DNA from: Paraspadella gotoi
Taxonomy: Eukaryota; Chaetognatha
Assembly (NCBI GenBank): GCA_051294375.1
Contig: CM119265.1
Span: 8,316,772-8,380,771 of the forward strand
Length of the DNA stretch: 64,000 bases
Direction: 5' to 3'
The first letter of the stretch is position 1. Each line of letters starts with the position of its first letter. The translations under genes were made by a program, and so were the position numbers. The notes under the pieces were generated by a model, which did not search any database, was not told the DNA's origin, and was given only the letters and a program-made list of their open reading frames with translations. Positions 11,182 to 22,621 of this stretch are shown one piece after another.

Positions 11182-12564
11182 TCACGAGTCCTTGAGGTTG
11201 ACGACTTTCCCGACGATTGAGGCGCCCATGATTTTTTCCATTTTTTCGGCGACGACTGGTATTTTTTCCGCTTGGATGATCATTACAACTCGCCATGGTT
11301 CGTATGATGCGTTATCATCGCTTTTGTCCGACAGATCCTGCCCGAGATAGGGAAGATCCAGACAGGATCGAAATATTTTAAAAAATGAACGGATATAAAT
11401 TGTTTGAAGCAAAAAAAAAAAATAAGTTCCAATTACCTCGGCATCGGGCATTTCATCGACCACGGCATACTTAAAGTTGAAACAGCTTTCCTCGTAAAAA
11501 AGTTCTTCCTAATTTGAAAAAGAAAAACTCAGATCGAAAGTCCAGTTGGACAAAAATTATCCTTTTGCCTACCTCGCCATTTGCAAATATCATGGGCTCG
11601 TTTTTAGAATCCTTGGGCACGAGCACTTTGCTTATAATGAGAAAATGGCTAAAATCGAAGCTCTGCCCCTTGGCGCAGGCAGAATGGAGTTCGTCCCTCA
11701 AAGAGTCGTGGAGCGGAATCGAAATATGAGGAGGAATGTTGACGAAACGCTCGTTGATTAGCCAACCTTGTTATTTTATATCTCGTGTTAATAGTAATTA
11801 CAATTGTCGGGTTAACGAAACAAAAACGAAACTTTCCAACTCACCGGTTCGCAAGGATGGGTCGTTTGGATCGCAGAAGTAAGCTCTCAGCGTTTCCGCT
11901 AAGCTTGGTTCGCTGATCCGCTGGCAATGGTTAATCAGATAGTCTTGTACCTGCTTAATGGCAGCGGCACCTTCCGAGATTGGTTTATCTTTACTGTCGT
12001 CTCGCCGCGAAAGGCGTTGAGTGACGTTGATGACAGTCGTTATTCCGAATACCTTGAAGGAAATGAACAACAGTCAAAATACAATTTTTCCTTGCCTCCA
12101 GACTAAGTTTTCTCCACTAGATTCTCACATCTTCCTCGCTGTCCTTTTCTTCTTCGTCTCCCTCTTCGTCCATTTCGTCGTCGTCGAAATGTTTGATGAC
12201 GCTCCCGACGTGATTTTGACCCAATATGATGTTGGCGATAGCGCCTAGATCTACGCTGGCTTTGAGGAAGAGCTGCTGCAGAAGGCGCTTGATGCCGTGA
12301 AAGTCAGCGTCCGTGGCCGTGCGGGCGTCAAAGTCGAGGGGTATTTCGAGGTCGATGATATTGTCCGAATCCATGTCGGCTTCATCGGCTACGTCGGCTT
12401 CGTCCTCGTCATCTATATCGTCAGCGTCTACGATGAAAAATTATCATTAAGTTACGAAGAGGGGAGGAGGGACGGGGGGTGGAGAACCTGACCTCACCTT
12501 CTTCGTCGTCGGGAGGAGGTGGCTTGTCTACCTCAAATTCGCGCCGCTTCTTTGGAGCCGCCAT
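11182..12564 (-). CDS. BCCIP: BCCIP / Bcp1 family protein
   Basis: Exons 12564-12498, 12427-12129, 12052-11845, 11766-11573, 11508-11437 and 11337-11182 sum to 996 bases, 331 aa. The N terminus MAAPKKRREFEV looks like a nuclear localisation signal and is followed by a long acidic run. The BCP1 domain then carries ASVDLGAIANIILGQNHVGS, SLAETLRAYFCDPNDPS, LINERFVNIPP and EELFYEESCFNFKYA, all typical of the family. BCCIP binds BRCA2 and p21 in vertebrates and chaperones ribosomal protein uL14 (Rpl23) in yeast and animals. Intron boundaries are GT-AG. Confidence 0.93.
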
Positions 12565-13466
12565 AGTTTGTTTTTTTAATTTGTTAAAACAGAGAAAAAA
12601 AAACAAGGCTCAACCTGTTTTCTTCTCCTTTCTGAGCCCAACCAAATAAAAAAAAGGAACTTCGTTATAACAAGATGCATTCAGTTTGAAAATAATTTAA
12701 ATATGTTTTTACAATCGATGCTACTAGACAGTAGTGAGATTTGAAGAGTGCAGGAAGTTTAGTTTATTCGGAATAAGGTGGAAGAAAAGAAAAAGGATTA
12801 TAAAAGGAGAAAATGATTAAAAGCCAGAAAGTAGATAAGTAAACCGCAATGCAATACATTTACGTGGCAAATATCAAAGTGAACGATGCGTTATGTCAAA
12901 AATCCTAATAAAGGAGCATGAGAAGCTGAGGTTAGGTACGAGTGCCGAATAAGGTTTTTTTAATCCTCTTGGTGCGACGCCGTGGTATCTCCAAACAAAG
13001 AAGAAAAAAAATAAAAGGTTGAAATAAAGAAAATCGGGAGGCATCGGCCCATTTGAAACTACAGATGTCACACAGCCATACGTCTATGATTCACAAACAT
13101 TACAAATTTACAAAACAAACATTTGGCGAGGATTTGTTCTTATCGTTAACAAATATTTTGATGGGAAAATAAATCAAAGACGTGAAAGTCATTGGATCAA
13201 AAAGTGATCATTAAAACAAATTTATATTTTTTAAATTCATTGCATATTACATATTAGGTATTATTGTTCAAGCAAGCGATAAATTCCTTTTTCCTCGCAA
13301 AAACGACTGAAGATATTTTTCACAAACAATATCCTTCGCGCAGATTGCTTTTTTTTACAATTAGTTTTTTTAATAGAGTACTTCACTAGGTCGGTAAGTT
13401 ACGACTGCCACTGTCAAACCAGAAACAAAACGTTATCCGTGTCACACGCTACGAGAAACGAATGGC
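12565..13466. other. Intergenic DNA
   Basis: This covers the upstream region of BCCIP and the 3' side of MCRIP. It is AT-rich with no supportable gene. The short frame at 12874-13071 is low-complexity and not credible as coding. Confidence 0.6.
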
Positions 13467-14965
13467 TCAGGTTGTGTTGGGAAGGTTCATGCCTTGGAGG
13501 AGTCGGTCGCCCCACCAGGCCTCAAGATCGAGCGGCTCAAAGTTTTGCAAAAGAGGAGAATTTTGTGAATCCTAGAAAAGAACAAACAAGAAATTACAGC
13601 ATTAATGGGGTTAAATGGATGGGCCATTATCATAGATAAGGGTTTTTACCTTGTGATAGACCAACTTTTTCCTACTTCGGCTAGAGTCGTAAGACTCGAA
13701 TTCCTAAACACAATTAGTAATATCTTTGTTAAGTATACATACAGGGTTGGGATTCAAAACTTAGAATATGATTTACTATTAGATTTCAATATCAAATAAT
13801 TATGAAAATTGCAAAATTATTTGTTTCACTATTTTAAGTCTTAGATTTTATAATATTCATTAAAATTATATATTAAAAATTCTTTATTATATTTATTATT
13901 ATTTTTATTAATTTGGTTTTTGATAATCTAAATCTGAAAATATATTATTAATGGGAGAGGGTTGTTGGTATTGTCTTCTGGAGATAGAGGGAGCATCTAT
14001 ACAACATAAGGTTATATTACTTCCTGCCTTAGTTTATTATTTTATTTTATAATATATGAAAATAATCATTAATTTTTGCTTTTTCTGATGTAGGTTTTAT
14101 TTTTTTTTATCTTCGCCACAGAGAAGAGAACATTGGTTGAATATGCACTGCGCCGGTTTTTAGCTTAAAACCACTACTAAAATATGTTAACGTTCACTAT
14201 CTGTGTTATATTCTTAAAAAGGCCATTATGAACCGGAATAACTATTTTAAGTCGGAAAACCTTCCATTAAGCCAAGTCGATTAGAGCCATATATAAGCGT
14301 GCTGCATGCTGCAGCCGTTTGTAGTAGACTACAAACAAACAATATGCTTGCTGGTATCTCATTTCCGTGCTAAAAGGAAAATTCTAAAGAGCAAATAAAG
14401 AACTGAATTTAGAAATATTCCCTGGTTCTTCTTATCTTTACTATCCTATAGCCAATAAACCTGCAGCACTTTGAGAAGACCTATTTTATCCTGATTATTA
14501 AAATCAATTTTATTTTAAGATACTGTAAAAAATTTTTTTTTCTTAAGTTTATACTGTAGTGGCTTCATAATATCCACATCTAATTCAGCAGATGTGATTC
14601 TTTTGGGTGCTGTGACCGGAGCGTTTTTTGCAGAAGTTCTTATCTCAATGCATGCGATGCGTCACAAAATAGCAAAACGTTAGCTCCATTAAAATATATC
14701 CACTTACCTGTTGTACTTTCTGCCATTGGTCGGATATAAATCGTACCATTTCTTCGTGCTGAGGGGCAAGGGGTTCGGAATTCTGTCGGGGCAAGCCGGA
14801 GGATTTCCTGAAAAAAACAAAAGCTTAAGTGCAAAGGCATATAGTGCATTTTCTCTGTAAGCCTCAATTTACCCATTCGATTTCACCACATCACAGTAAT
14901 TTTCGAGCAAACTATCGAACCGATTACCTGTGGTGCTGTTGAAAAACCGGTCGCGGAGCACTCAT
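13467..14965 (-). CDS. MCRIP1: MCRIP (FAM195) corepressor-interacting protein
   Basis: Built by eye from exons 14965-14928, 14807-14708, about 14643-14578 and 13571-13467, which sum to 309 bases, 102 aa (human MCRIP1 is 97). The diagnostic motif HEEMVRFISDQWQKVQQ matches the HEENVRFxxxAWQ motif of MCRIP1/2, and the terminal exon reads LLQNFEPLDLEAWWGDRLL, like the NFVPIDLDEWW end of MCRIP2. MCRIPs bind CtBP under ERK control and associate with stress granules. The third exon's donor (after GAATTAGAT) is my least certain junction. The 1 kb last intron holds a dispersed repeat copy. Confidence 0.75.
13955..14085 (-). repeat. Dispersed repeat, copy 2 (inverted relative to copy 1)
   Basis: The reverse complement of this stretch reads AACCTTATGTTGTATAGATG, then the CCAGAAGACAA block and the CAACCCTCTCCC end, closely matching 1794-1853. 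It lies in the last intron of MCRIP. Confidence 0.6.
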
Positions 14966-15150
14966 GGCAGCGGCGTCGACGTCAGTAGACGAGGACGGCG
15001 AGTGAGCCGCCGCCGCAGCTCCAGGCGGACTTCCCGCGGGCGAATGTTTGTCTTTTCTCGTACGACTTGTTTCGAGTTAAATTCAAATGAGTTTTTTTAC
15101 GCAAGGTTCAAAAAATTTTAAAATTAGTATGAAATTGGTACAATCAATAT

Positions 15151-15413
15151 AACAAGAACAGTAATTCAAATGTGTTGCGCCGCAGTGACTGCTTTATCAC
15201 GAGTATTTCTCATGATATTACATGACATGACGCTACTTGACATGATATGCGCTAGCAGACATTTAGATCTGTCTTAACAAATGAGGAATCATCAACTATA
15301 AGCAAATTATATGCATTTTTAACATAAGTGGGATAGACCGACGGACAGACATACCGACGGACCGAAAAGTGACTTAAATAGAGTTGCTCCGCGAGTACTC
15401 GCTTCGCAACTAA
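15151..15413 (+). mobile_element. Helitron-like non-autonomous element, copy 1
   Basis: Shares with 34969-35290 and 36860-37160 the blocks TCAAATGTGTTG, CTTTATCACGAGTATTTCTC, AACTATAAGCAAATTATATG and the GACC/GACA-rich stretch before AAGTGACTT. The 3' end is a near-perfect 28-base palindrome centred on GCGAGTACTCGC, followed by CTAA. A terminal hairpin followed by CTRR is the classical 3' end of Helitrons. No clear 5' TC boundary is visible, so the class is an inference. Confidence 0.5.
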
Positions 15414-15429
15414 AAATTATCCATTCATT

Positions 15430-15606
15430 TAATAAATAAGCTGTCTTGCCCGTGACTTTGGGCAGGCTTTGGTGATTTAAGGCCTCCATCACACTTAGAA
15501 GCTTTCAATCAAGACTCCCAGAGTACCTGGCTTCTCTATCAATGAAGTGGTATAATATTTAAAAGAATGTTTCAATTGTATGAAAAGACCACTCCCTTAC
15601 TTAATC
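15430..15606 (-). repeat. Short copy of the 3.8 kb SINE-like repeat
   Basis: In reverse complement it starts AAGGGAGTGGTCTTTTCATA and ends GGGCAAGACAGCTTAT, like the two ends of 3806-4245, but the tRNA-like middle is absent. It lies a few bases beyond the Helitron-like element. Confidence 0.4.
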
Positions 15607-16763
15607 ATTATTTACTATCACTTTTTTAACTAGTGAAGCACAGTATAACATTGAAGCATTTAAATATTTATAAATGCATAGGCAATGAAAACATTTTTTT
15701 TGTAAAAATTTTCTTTTTTAAGAATGGATTCAGATATCGCATAAAAAGTTGTCTACACAAAGTATAATGCGTTAATAATGGAAAAACTCTTTAAAATCAT
15801 CATCAGTGTACCATAATTTTTATAGTTTTTGCTAATTTTAATCATTAAAACATAAAAATTTGGGAATCTTGTAGTAATATTTTTTAATTTATTTTTTCAA
15901 GCTCTACCTTCATCCGTTAAAAATTCGAAATTTAATAAAAAATCTAATGATTTATAGTAATACGATAAACTTTAAATGCTTCTATGTTATTAACTATGTA
16001 TAAAATCTAAAACTTTTATAAATTTTGTTATCCCACAGGGATGCACTAACGTTATTTATACTACAGTTTTATAGTTTTTACTTTGTTCCGCCTTATTATT
16101 TACGATGCACCTGTTATCTTGCAGTACTTCCAATTGCTGATTGTAAGGTCGTCGGGTCTTCGCCGCTATCTTGCTTGGGCCGCGGGCAACTGTATACATC
16201 GCTTCTGCTGAAAAATAAACCAACAAACATGTCGTTATATACGACTTTTTTAAATGTTAAATTTATCGCATTCGAAAAAAAAATGAAAGAGGTAGCGAAA
16301 AATATGACAGCAAAATACATAAGCCCCGTAAAAAAAGTAAAAATACTAAGACTAGTAAAATACATCGTAGCATCATCACTGGAAAGTCCCAAAGGAAATA
16401 GCACTTCGTGTTGTATAGATTATACGTAGTAGATTCCGGTACAAACATTAAATAAAAACAAGCATAGATCGCAATAACAGAGTTGGAATAGATTAAAAGG
16501 ATTATTATTAATACTCTTAACCAAACTATCGAAAAATCCATTACTGAACGGCAATGTAAAAAGAATAGAAACAGAATCAGCATCAAGCTGAGTGGAATAA
16601 TGATTGCGGACAGGGCGATTGAGACCATAGAAACAGAGATACATCGGCGATATCTTTAGAAGGGAGGACTCGGTAAATTTGAATTTAGTGGGCTTAAAAC
16701 GAACCGTCAATTTTCGAGAGGGTCGGCTCAAAGAGTATCGGGGGGGAAAGGGTTGGAATGTGA

Positions 16764-19700
16764 CTAGAAATTTAGCGTCGCTGAGGTGAGGAAAACCACG
16801 GAGCCGATCAAAGAGAAAAGTCCAATTCGCCACGTAACGTCGATCCGCGACGCCGCAGAGCATTCGGTCGTCACTGGTCGGACGCCGTCCACGCTGCACT
16901 CGCCGTCGTAGGGGCGGAGACGGAACAACTTGTTCAAGGGAACGTTTACTTTGCGAGTAACTCCGTCGACGACGCGGGTTTCCTCGCGACACACTGATCG
17001 ACGATCGACATTATCTTGGATGGGCAGTCTCGGAACCTTGCGAACGGGGCACTCCGAATGACACGAATCCGACTGAGACACGATGAGCAATAAGTTGGTG
17101 TCCTTGAGACGCGAGGCGCCGTACGATCGGGTACATGTGCAAGTGGAGACGTCTCCTACAAACGGAACGTTAAGGGGATAAAATCAAAAGTCGAGACCAT
17201 ACCAAAAGTTGCCCAGCCAAGCACTTACCTGTAAACAGCTGTTGTTCTTCAACAGCGGAACCGAATGTGTAAAAGGTCATATTTTTTACGCAGGGAACGA
17301 ATTCCGGCGGATCATCAGTAACTGTGGCGAAAGATTCCGACGCCCAAAACGTGGAAGAGGCGAAAAGAGATGTCGTCCACGACACAATGTTAACCTATAG
17401 AAGAGTATATAAACTATATAATATATATACAATATTTTCAAAGAAATAGTAAATAAACGTGCACACCAAGGAAGTGCAAACTAATTACCGGTGCCCATAG
17501 CGCAGAAGCCTTGGCCATCCACCAGGGTAGTGACAACAGGTCAAAAAATTTGAGCCACGGAATCCTCAACGACGACGGGGCATCACTAAAGTACTTCGTC
17601 TCGACCTTGCACTGCGCGCGAAAGTCGTACTGGACCAATCCCCTGAAGACGTTCTGCGCGATGAGAGACTGCATTAACACGGCATCCGTGTCGCCGTAAA
17701 ATTTGCCCACGTCAGCGGGCGCCTGATAGGATAATTAGATACTTTTATAAATCATTCTAGTTCTTTATTATAATGAATAACCCGACAAAACAACTGCCTG
17801 ACAAACCTGATTGGAATAAACCACAAATCCTCCTTCGTCCAATAAGAAGCACATAGTCAGGTCCTTTTCCTTGCAGTCGGTGTCGACGCTGCGGAGCTGA
17901 TCGTGGATGATTTGTTCAAGGAAAGAAGATTCAATGCCGACGCCAACGATGGCCGGGACAGATCCCGACTGAATCGAAAGGGGCCTCAGCGCCACCACAG
18001 AACCGCTAGAGGGCGTGAATGTCCAAGCAGAGGGTCGGGTGATGGTCAGCTTGAGAACTTCTTCTGTGAGGACGATTTTTCTACCTAAAATTAAGGAATT
18101 CGAAAAATTAAAACAAGAAATAATGCAATAGGGTATTGTATGGCACCTTTCGGAAAAATCCTTTGCACTCCTGCGACACCTCGTACGAACATAAAATCGG
18201 CGACTGAGTTATTTTCGCTCCACGAATTATCAGCTAATGAAGAGCTCAGAGCGTCAAGGACAGTCAGGCGTTTCCTGTCCGCGTCACAGACGTCCACAAT
18301 CCCCGTCACGTTTTGGCATTGGGGAAAGACTGGGCATGGCGTGATCAGTTCGGTGAGGTCGCATTTTACTTCGGAGGCTTTATTTGACACGTCGAACTGG
18401 CTCACGACTTTTTTCTCCAGATTTGTGCCAACTGGCAAAGCGAACCCAAGCACGTAGGGCGTTTCCGGATCGCCGATTTGGGTGGAAAAGAAATCGCGGT
18501 TGAAACATTGGACGTAGCTGGAACGTCGCTGGCACAAGTTGTAATCAACCGTGGAGCCCACGTTGTTTTGCACGTTTTGAATCAAGTTTTTTCGCAACGC
18601 CTGCGGATAATTAAATGAGGATCATGGTCAAAAATTTTTGGTATTTGGATAATATAAAATAGCTTCCATGCGTTTAACTATAAGATAAATCTTCGTAAAG
18701 CTTCCTTTCTTTTCGTTGCTAGAGTTTAATCTTCACATTCTTTTTTTCACATTCTTTTCACAATCTCACTCACTCTATTCTTATCTGAACCTGTCCTCAC
18801 CTCCTTTCTTCTTCTTCTTCTTCTTTTTCTTTTTCTTCCTTCTCACTGTCCTTTTTTCTCAAATCATTGTTGGCAACTTTTAACCTAACCTCTCTCTCTC
18901 TCTCATTTTTTCCTTAAAAAATTTTCACAATTTGTCAAACGCGCTGAAGGTTTGAAAATTAAACCGAAACAAGTCCGATAATAAATGTTAACTCGTTGTT
19001 GAAATGAAAATAAAATCTCTACAAGACAAATCTTATTTTTTTTTAATTTTCACGATCTTTAAACACATTAACAGCATTTATACCGGACTTCTCTTAGTTT
19101 GTAACCTGTTCCGCCTTAATATCTCTAACAGAGGGATATCTCTGTTGTGATGATGGTTACCCTGATTATACATGACATCGGTTACTATAGGTTCATATAG
19201 GTTACTATAGGTTCATACTATAATTAAAGGAATAAACTAGCAATTATGACAATTAAATCATTAATTATTTAACCATTAATCGAACCACAAATAAACATGA
19301 TCATTTACTAATGTAAAATAATAATATTAAACCTTTAAGGTAATAGAATAAAAATTTATCAAAGCTTAATCAGAATACGACAATATGCAAATGAGATTGA
19401 GGAACTCAATTCACAAATTAATCTGCTACATATCCACCTTAATGAGGTCTTCGTCCGCTTTAGTGTTCTCACGCGGCCACAGGTCCATGAAGTCGACTTC
19501 GGGCATCGATTGAAGGTATTCATTAGCGTCGCCAGGAAGATCGCCAAAGTAGATGGCGTGCCCGTTTCGGTTAATGATAAACGCTAGTCCTATTGGACCC
19601 CAGACAGCAACCGGAAACAGCGCTGTTAATTCGCGAATGGCTACGTCTACGCCAGCCACACCCTGGAAGCTTAACTTTCCTTCCGAATCATCTCGAAAGA

Positions 19701-22254
19701 CTGGAAGGGTGGCGGAAATAGTTTGAAGGCCAGTGACGGCGTGAGGGTAAGCGGCTGTCCAGCGGAGAGAATTCTTGTGCTTGTCGCCCAACGGCTGGCT
19801 CAGGGTATCGAAATACTGCTGCGTCTTGCTCCTGACCGCCCCCATAGCGGGAATGTAGGCGAAATCCCCACCATTTTCGCAAGCCATCAACTGACGAATT
19901 GATAAACAAGAAAACAAAATCTAAAAAAAAGATTAACAAATGTATAAACAACGCAGATACTCAACCTTCATCAAGGCAGTTTCCCTAGCGGTAAGGCCCA
20001 TGGCGTAAGTAAAGATTTTGACATAATTGTCGCGGTTTTTCTTCAAGAATAGCTCGTCGGGATAGTCAGTGACGGCGTCGGTGAGCACCATGATAACTCG
20101 ATTACACTTAGCGCTTTGATAGCCCAAGTCAGCCGATGCACTAGTCCCGTTGTCAAAATGGTCGTAAAGATCGAAAGCGTACTCAAAGACCTACAAACCA
20201 TTAAAAGGATGTTAAAAAAGGAGAAAAAACCGATAGGACAAAAAAACAATATTTGAAAACGAAATCTTATATTTAGCAACACCAATTTCACTCGCCTCTT
20301 GAAAATTGGCCATCCCTTCCGGGGAAAGATCGTCGAGCGCGTGGACGAACTTTTTCTTGTTCGGCGCCGTCGCTTGAACGAATTGGGGGAAGCAGTCGAC
20401 AATGTGAAATGTTGCTCCTTCGTCTGAACTTGTTGGAAAACGGGCCACCTAGTATCAGTATGGAAGTGTTAACTTTCATTGCGATAAATCAGCTATTTTT
20501 GTTCAAACGATGACGGACCTGTAGGAAGTCGTTGTCGTCGAGCGTGTCGATCAACGACTTGACGGCGAAAATCAGAAGCTCCAGCGTCTGTCCTTTGACG
20601 CTGCCGCTGGTGTCAACAAGAATGAGCATATTCTTCGGCAAGCTAGACCCCTGATGAAAAGGAAATATTGCTAGAGAGCTGGCCGGCTGGATCTAGCTTT
20701 TAAAACGAGACAGGACAACTTTATATGTTCCAAGTAATTTCCGCCACCCTGAAAAACTTACAACGGTGAAGGGAGGACGTCTCCGGATGTCGAAAGTATC
20801 AATGACGTCGGGATCCGGCCATCTACTTCCCGGAAAAAACCGCAAGACCCCAGAAGTACTGCCAAAATACTGCCATCCCACGCTAGAGTCCTCTATTACG
20901 TTACGGCGCCAGACATCGTCGAGACCAATAGTCCAATTGACCACGTGAAGCACTTCTTGCGAATGTTCCCAGACGTCGACCGGCGTATGGATAACGGATC
21001 GATTTATCGATGGTCGTTTTAGATTGGGTTCAATTCTGATGTAAAGCAAGAAATGAAAAGCAATGAAAAGAAAAAGCTCCCCCGTGTCCGTTCGCGAGTG
21101 ATACCAAAAAAATCTTTACTATAGTTTAAATATTTAATAAATATAATTCATAAGTATATCATTAGTTGGAGAAATACTGGACGTTTTTTATGTATAAGTT
21201 TTATTTCGTGTTTAATTCATTTACTATTCTATGTTTAATTTTTTATCTAACACTGTAAAATTGGCGAAAAAAGACCATTTTAGCCTAAAATTTAGGAATG
21301 TTCTTGATTGAATTTAAAAAAAAAATTACATCATAAGAAATCCATATTAATGGTCTAATCAATGGCGTATCTGAATTATCGTAATGTTGATTAATTTCTG
21401 AATAATGATTTTTTATTTTTGTTTTGAATATATATTTTATATCGTAAGGATTCCCAGATAATTTTTAATTTAATGGTAATAATCAATTTTAATAATTTTA
21501 AGTAATTAATGAATAATTAATTTATAATGATTTTCTTTTTTTAAAAGATTCAGTTTTTTACTGAAGATGAAATTGGATGACCATTAAAGAAAGGTTATTT
21601 TACATAAGTAAATATCAAACTAATCTTATGAAATTAAACTATAATAAACGTCAAGTACTTTGCTATAGAATGAGGAGAGAAAATTTAAAAAATATTTATC
21701 CAATGAGAAATGGTACTCATTTTTTGGGTGTCACTCGCGAACGGACACGGGGTAGCAAGAGAGAAAAAGGAAGATACAAGTGACAGAAGAGCATCGTCAG
21801 TAACGACTGTAACTCACTGAGCGTCTTTAAAGGCGACGCTCATCTTGGCGTCTAGTTGGTCGAGATTGACATCGGGGACATCGTCGGCAAAAGAATGGTC
21901 AGTAGCGAGGCTTTTGGCTTGGGCCACGACGGCCTGGAGTTGGTTACGGCGTCGTTTCAAAAGTTCTTGGACGGCTTCGCGAGTTTCAGTAACGAGAGAG
22001 AGAGATTCAACGGATTCGTGGACGACGAATTTTGCGTCGTTGGCGCCGTACGAATTGTCGATCTCTTGGAACCGCGAGACGGCGTCCAGTTGGCGAGTTA
22101 ATTCCACGACCAAGGATTTGCTCCAGTCGCCCACAAGCTCGAATTGACTCGAATCGGCGGAAGGAGAGAAGGCGATGCAAAAGAGAAGAAAGGCGAAAAG
22201 GCACGACGGTGATTGCGAGGCGAAAACCATTTTGATTTTTTTTGTTTTTTTCAA
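16764..22254 (-). CDS. CACNA2D: Voltage-gated calcium channel alpha2-delta subunit
   Basis: Exons 22254-21818, 21035-20762, 20650-20519, 20448-20296, 20190-19966, 19890-19438, 18600-18147, 18084-17807, 17722-17489, 17394-17229 and 17155-16764 sum to 3198 bases, 1065 aa (human alpha2-delta-1 about 1100). In order: signal peptide (LFAFLLFCIAF), the VWA_N region, a VWA domain whose MIDAS reads VDTSGS, Cache-like regions (AAYPHAVTGLQTISATLPVF; FLLDEGGFVVYSN), a Cys-rich delta part and a C-terminal hydrophobic segment (IGLFSLIGSVVFLTSATL) that could be a GPI signal or membrane anchor. The subunit raises surface expression of CaV1/2 channels. The intron after NFQE uses GC-AG (GAG/GCGAGT), needed to keep frame. 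Intron 1 holds a TIR element. The start may instead be the ATG eight codons later, which gives a cleaner signal peptide. Confidence 0.95.
18601..19437. other. Intron of CACNA2D, pyrimidine-rich with a 20-base duplication
   Basis: This 837-base intron contains CTT-rich stretches (18800-18840) and CT runs (18890-18905). At 19181-19220 the 20-base unit GTTACTATAGGTTCATATAG occurs twice in tandem, the second copy ending imperfectly. No coding sequence is seen. Confidence 0.6.
21079..21752. mobile_element. Non-autonomous TIR DNA transposon (about 674 bp)
   Basis: The left end CCCCGTGTCCGTTCGCGAGTG (21080-21100) followed by ATACCAAAAAAAT is mirrored at 21719-21752 by ATTTTTTGGGTG then TCACTCGCGAACGGACACGG. 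The terminal inverted repeats are about 35 bases with few mismatches. The interior is very AT-rich and has no transposase. A clear target-site duplication was not found, so the superfamily is open. It fills most of intron 1 of CACNA2D. Confidence 0.65.
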
Positions 22255-22621
22255 AGCAGCACTGGATGATTACGAAGCAAAAGCATCGCCAAAGAAACGT
22301 TTCGTTTTTTGTTTTTTAAGGCAAGGCGTGGTGATCCGTCAGATCATTATTATGGGCAGATACAATATACACAACTGTTTCGACATTGGCGAAAAACAAA
22401 TTTAAAAATGAAAACGACTAAAGAAGATGAGGAACAAGCATCCTTAATTATGGCGGAGTAATGAAAAGATGGGCGAAAAAAAAAGTAATGAAATGAACGA
22501 CGATAGTCCACTCCACACACGTTAAAGTTTATCACAAATCTTTGCTTTATTTCGTCGCTGTTCGTCGGAAAGAGCTGGCTTGTTAGTCAAAAAACTAAAT
22601 TTAACCTAAAAAATCCTTTCC
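22255..22621. other. Spacer between DNAJC11 and CACNA2D
   Basis: This 367-base gap must carry the 3' UTR of DNAJC11 and the promoter of CACNA2D. I see no further gene or recognisable site. Confidence 0.5.

Larger units (their letters stand above)
14966..16763. other. Repeat-bearing intergenic DNA
   Basis: This spacer runs from the MCRIP start to the alpha2-delta stop. It contains a Helitron-like element (15151-15413), a short SINE-like copy (15430-15606) and AT-rich DNA. Open frames within 16025-16700 on both strands overlap each other in the 3' flank of the alpha2-delta gene and look incidental. Confidence 0.6.

Noticed and set aside
16420-16992. 190-codon minus-strand frame downstream of the CACNA2D stop
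   Set aside because: It overlaps the terminal CACNA2D exon out of frame and the 3' flank, and its lower half is Leu/Ile-rich from AT bias. The in-frame family match ends at 16764.
21577-21783. 68-codon plus-strand frame
   Set aside because: It runs through the right end of the TIR element and encodes no transposase-like sequence.
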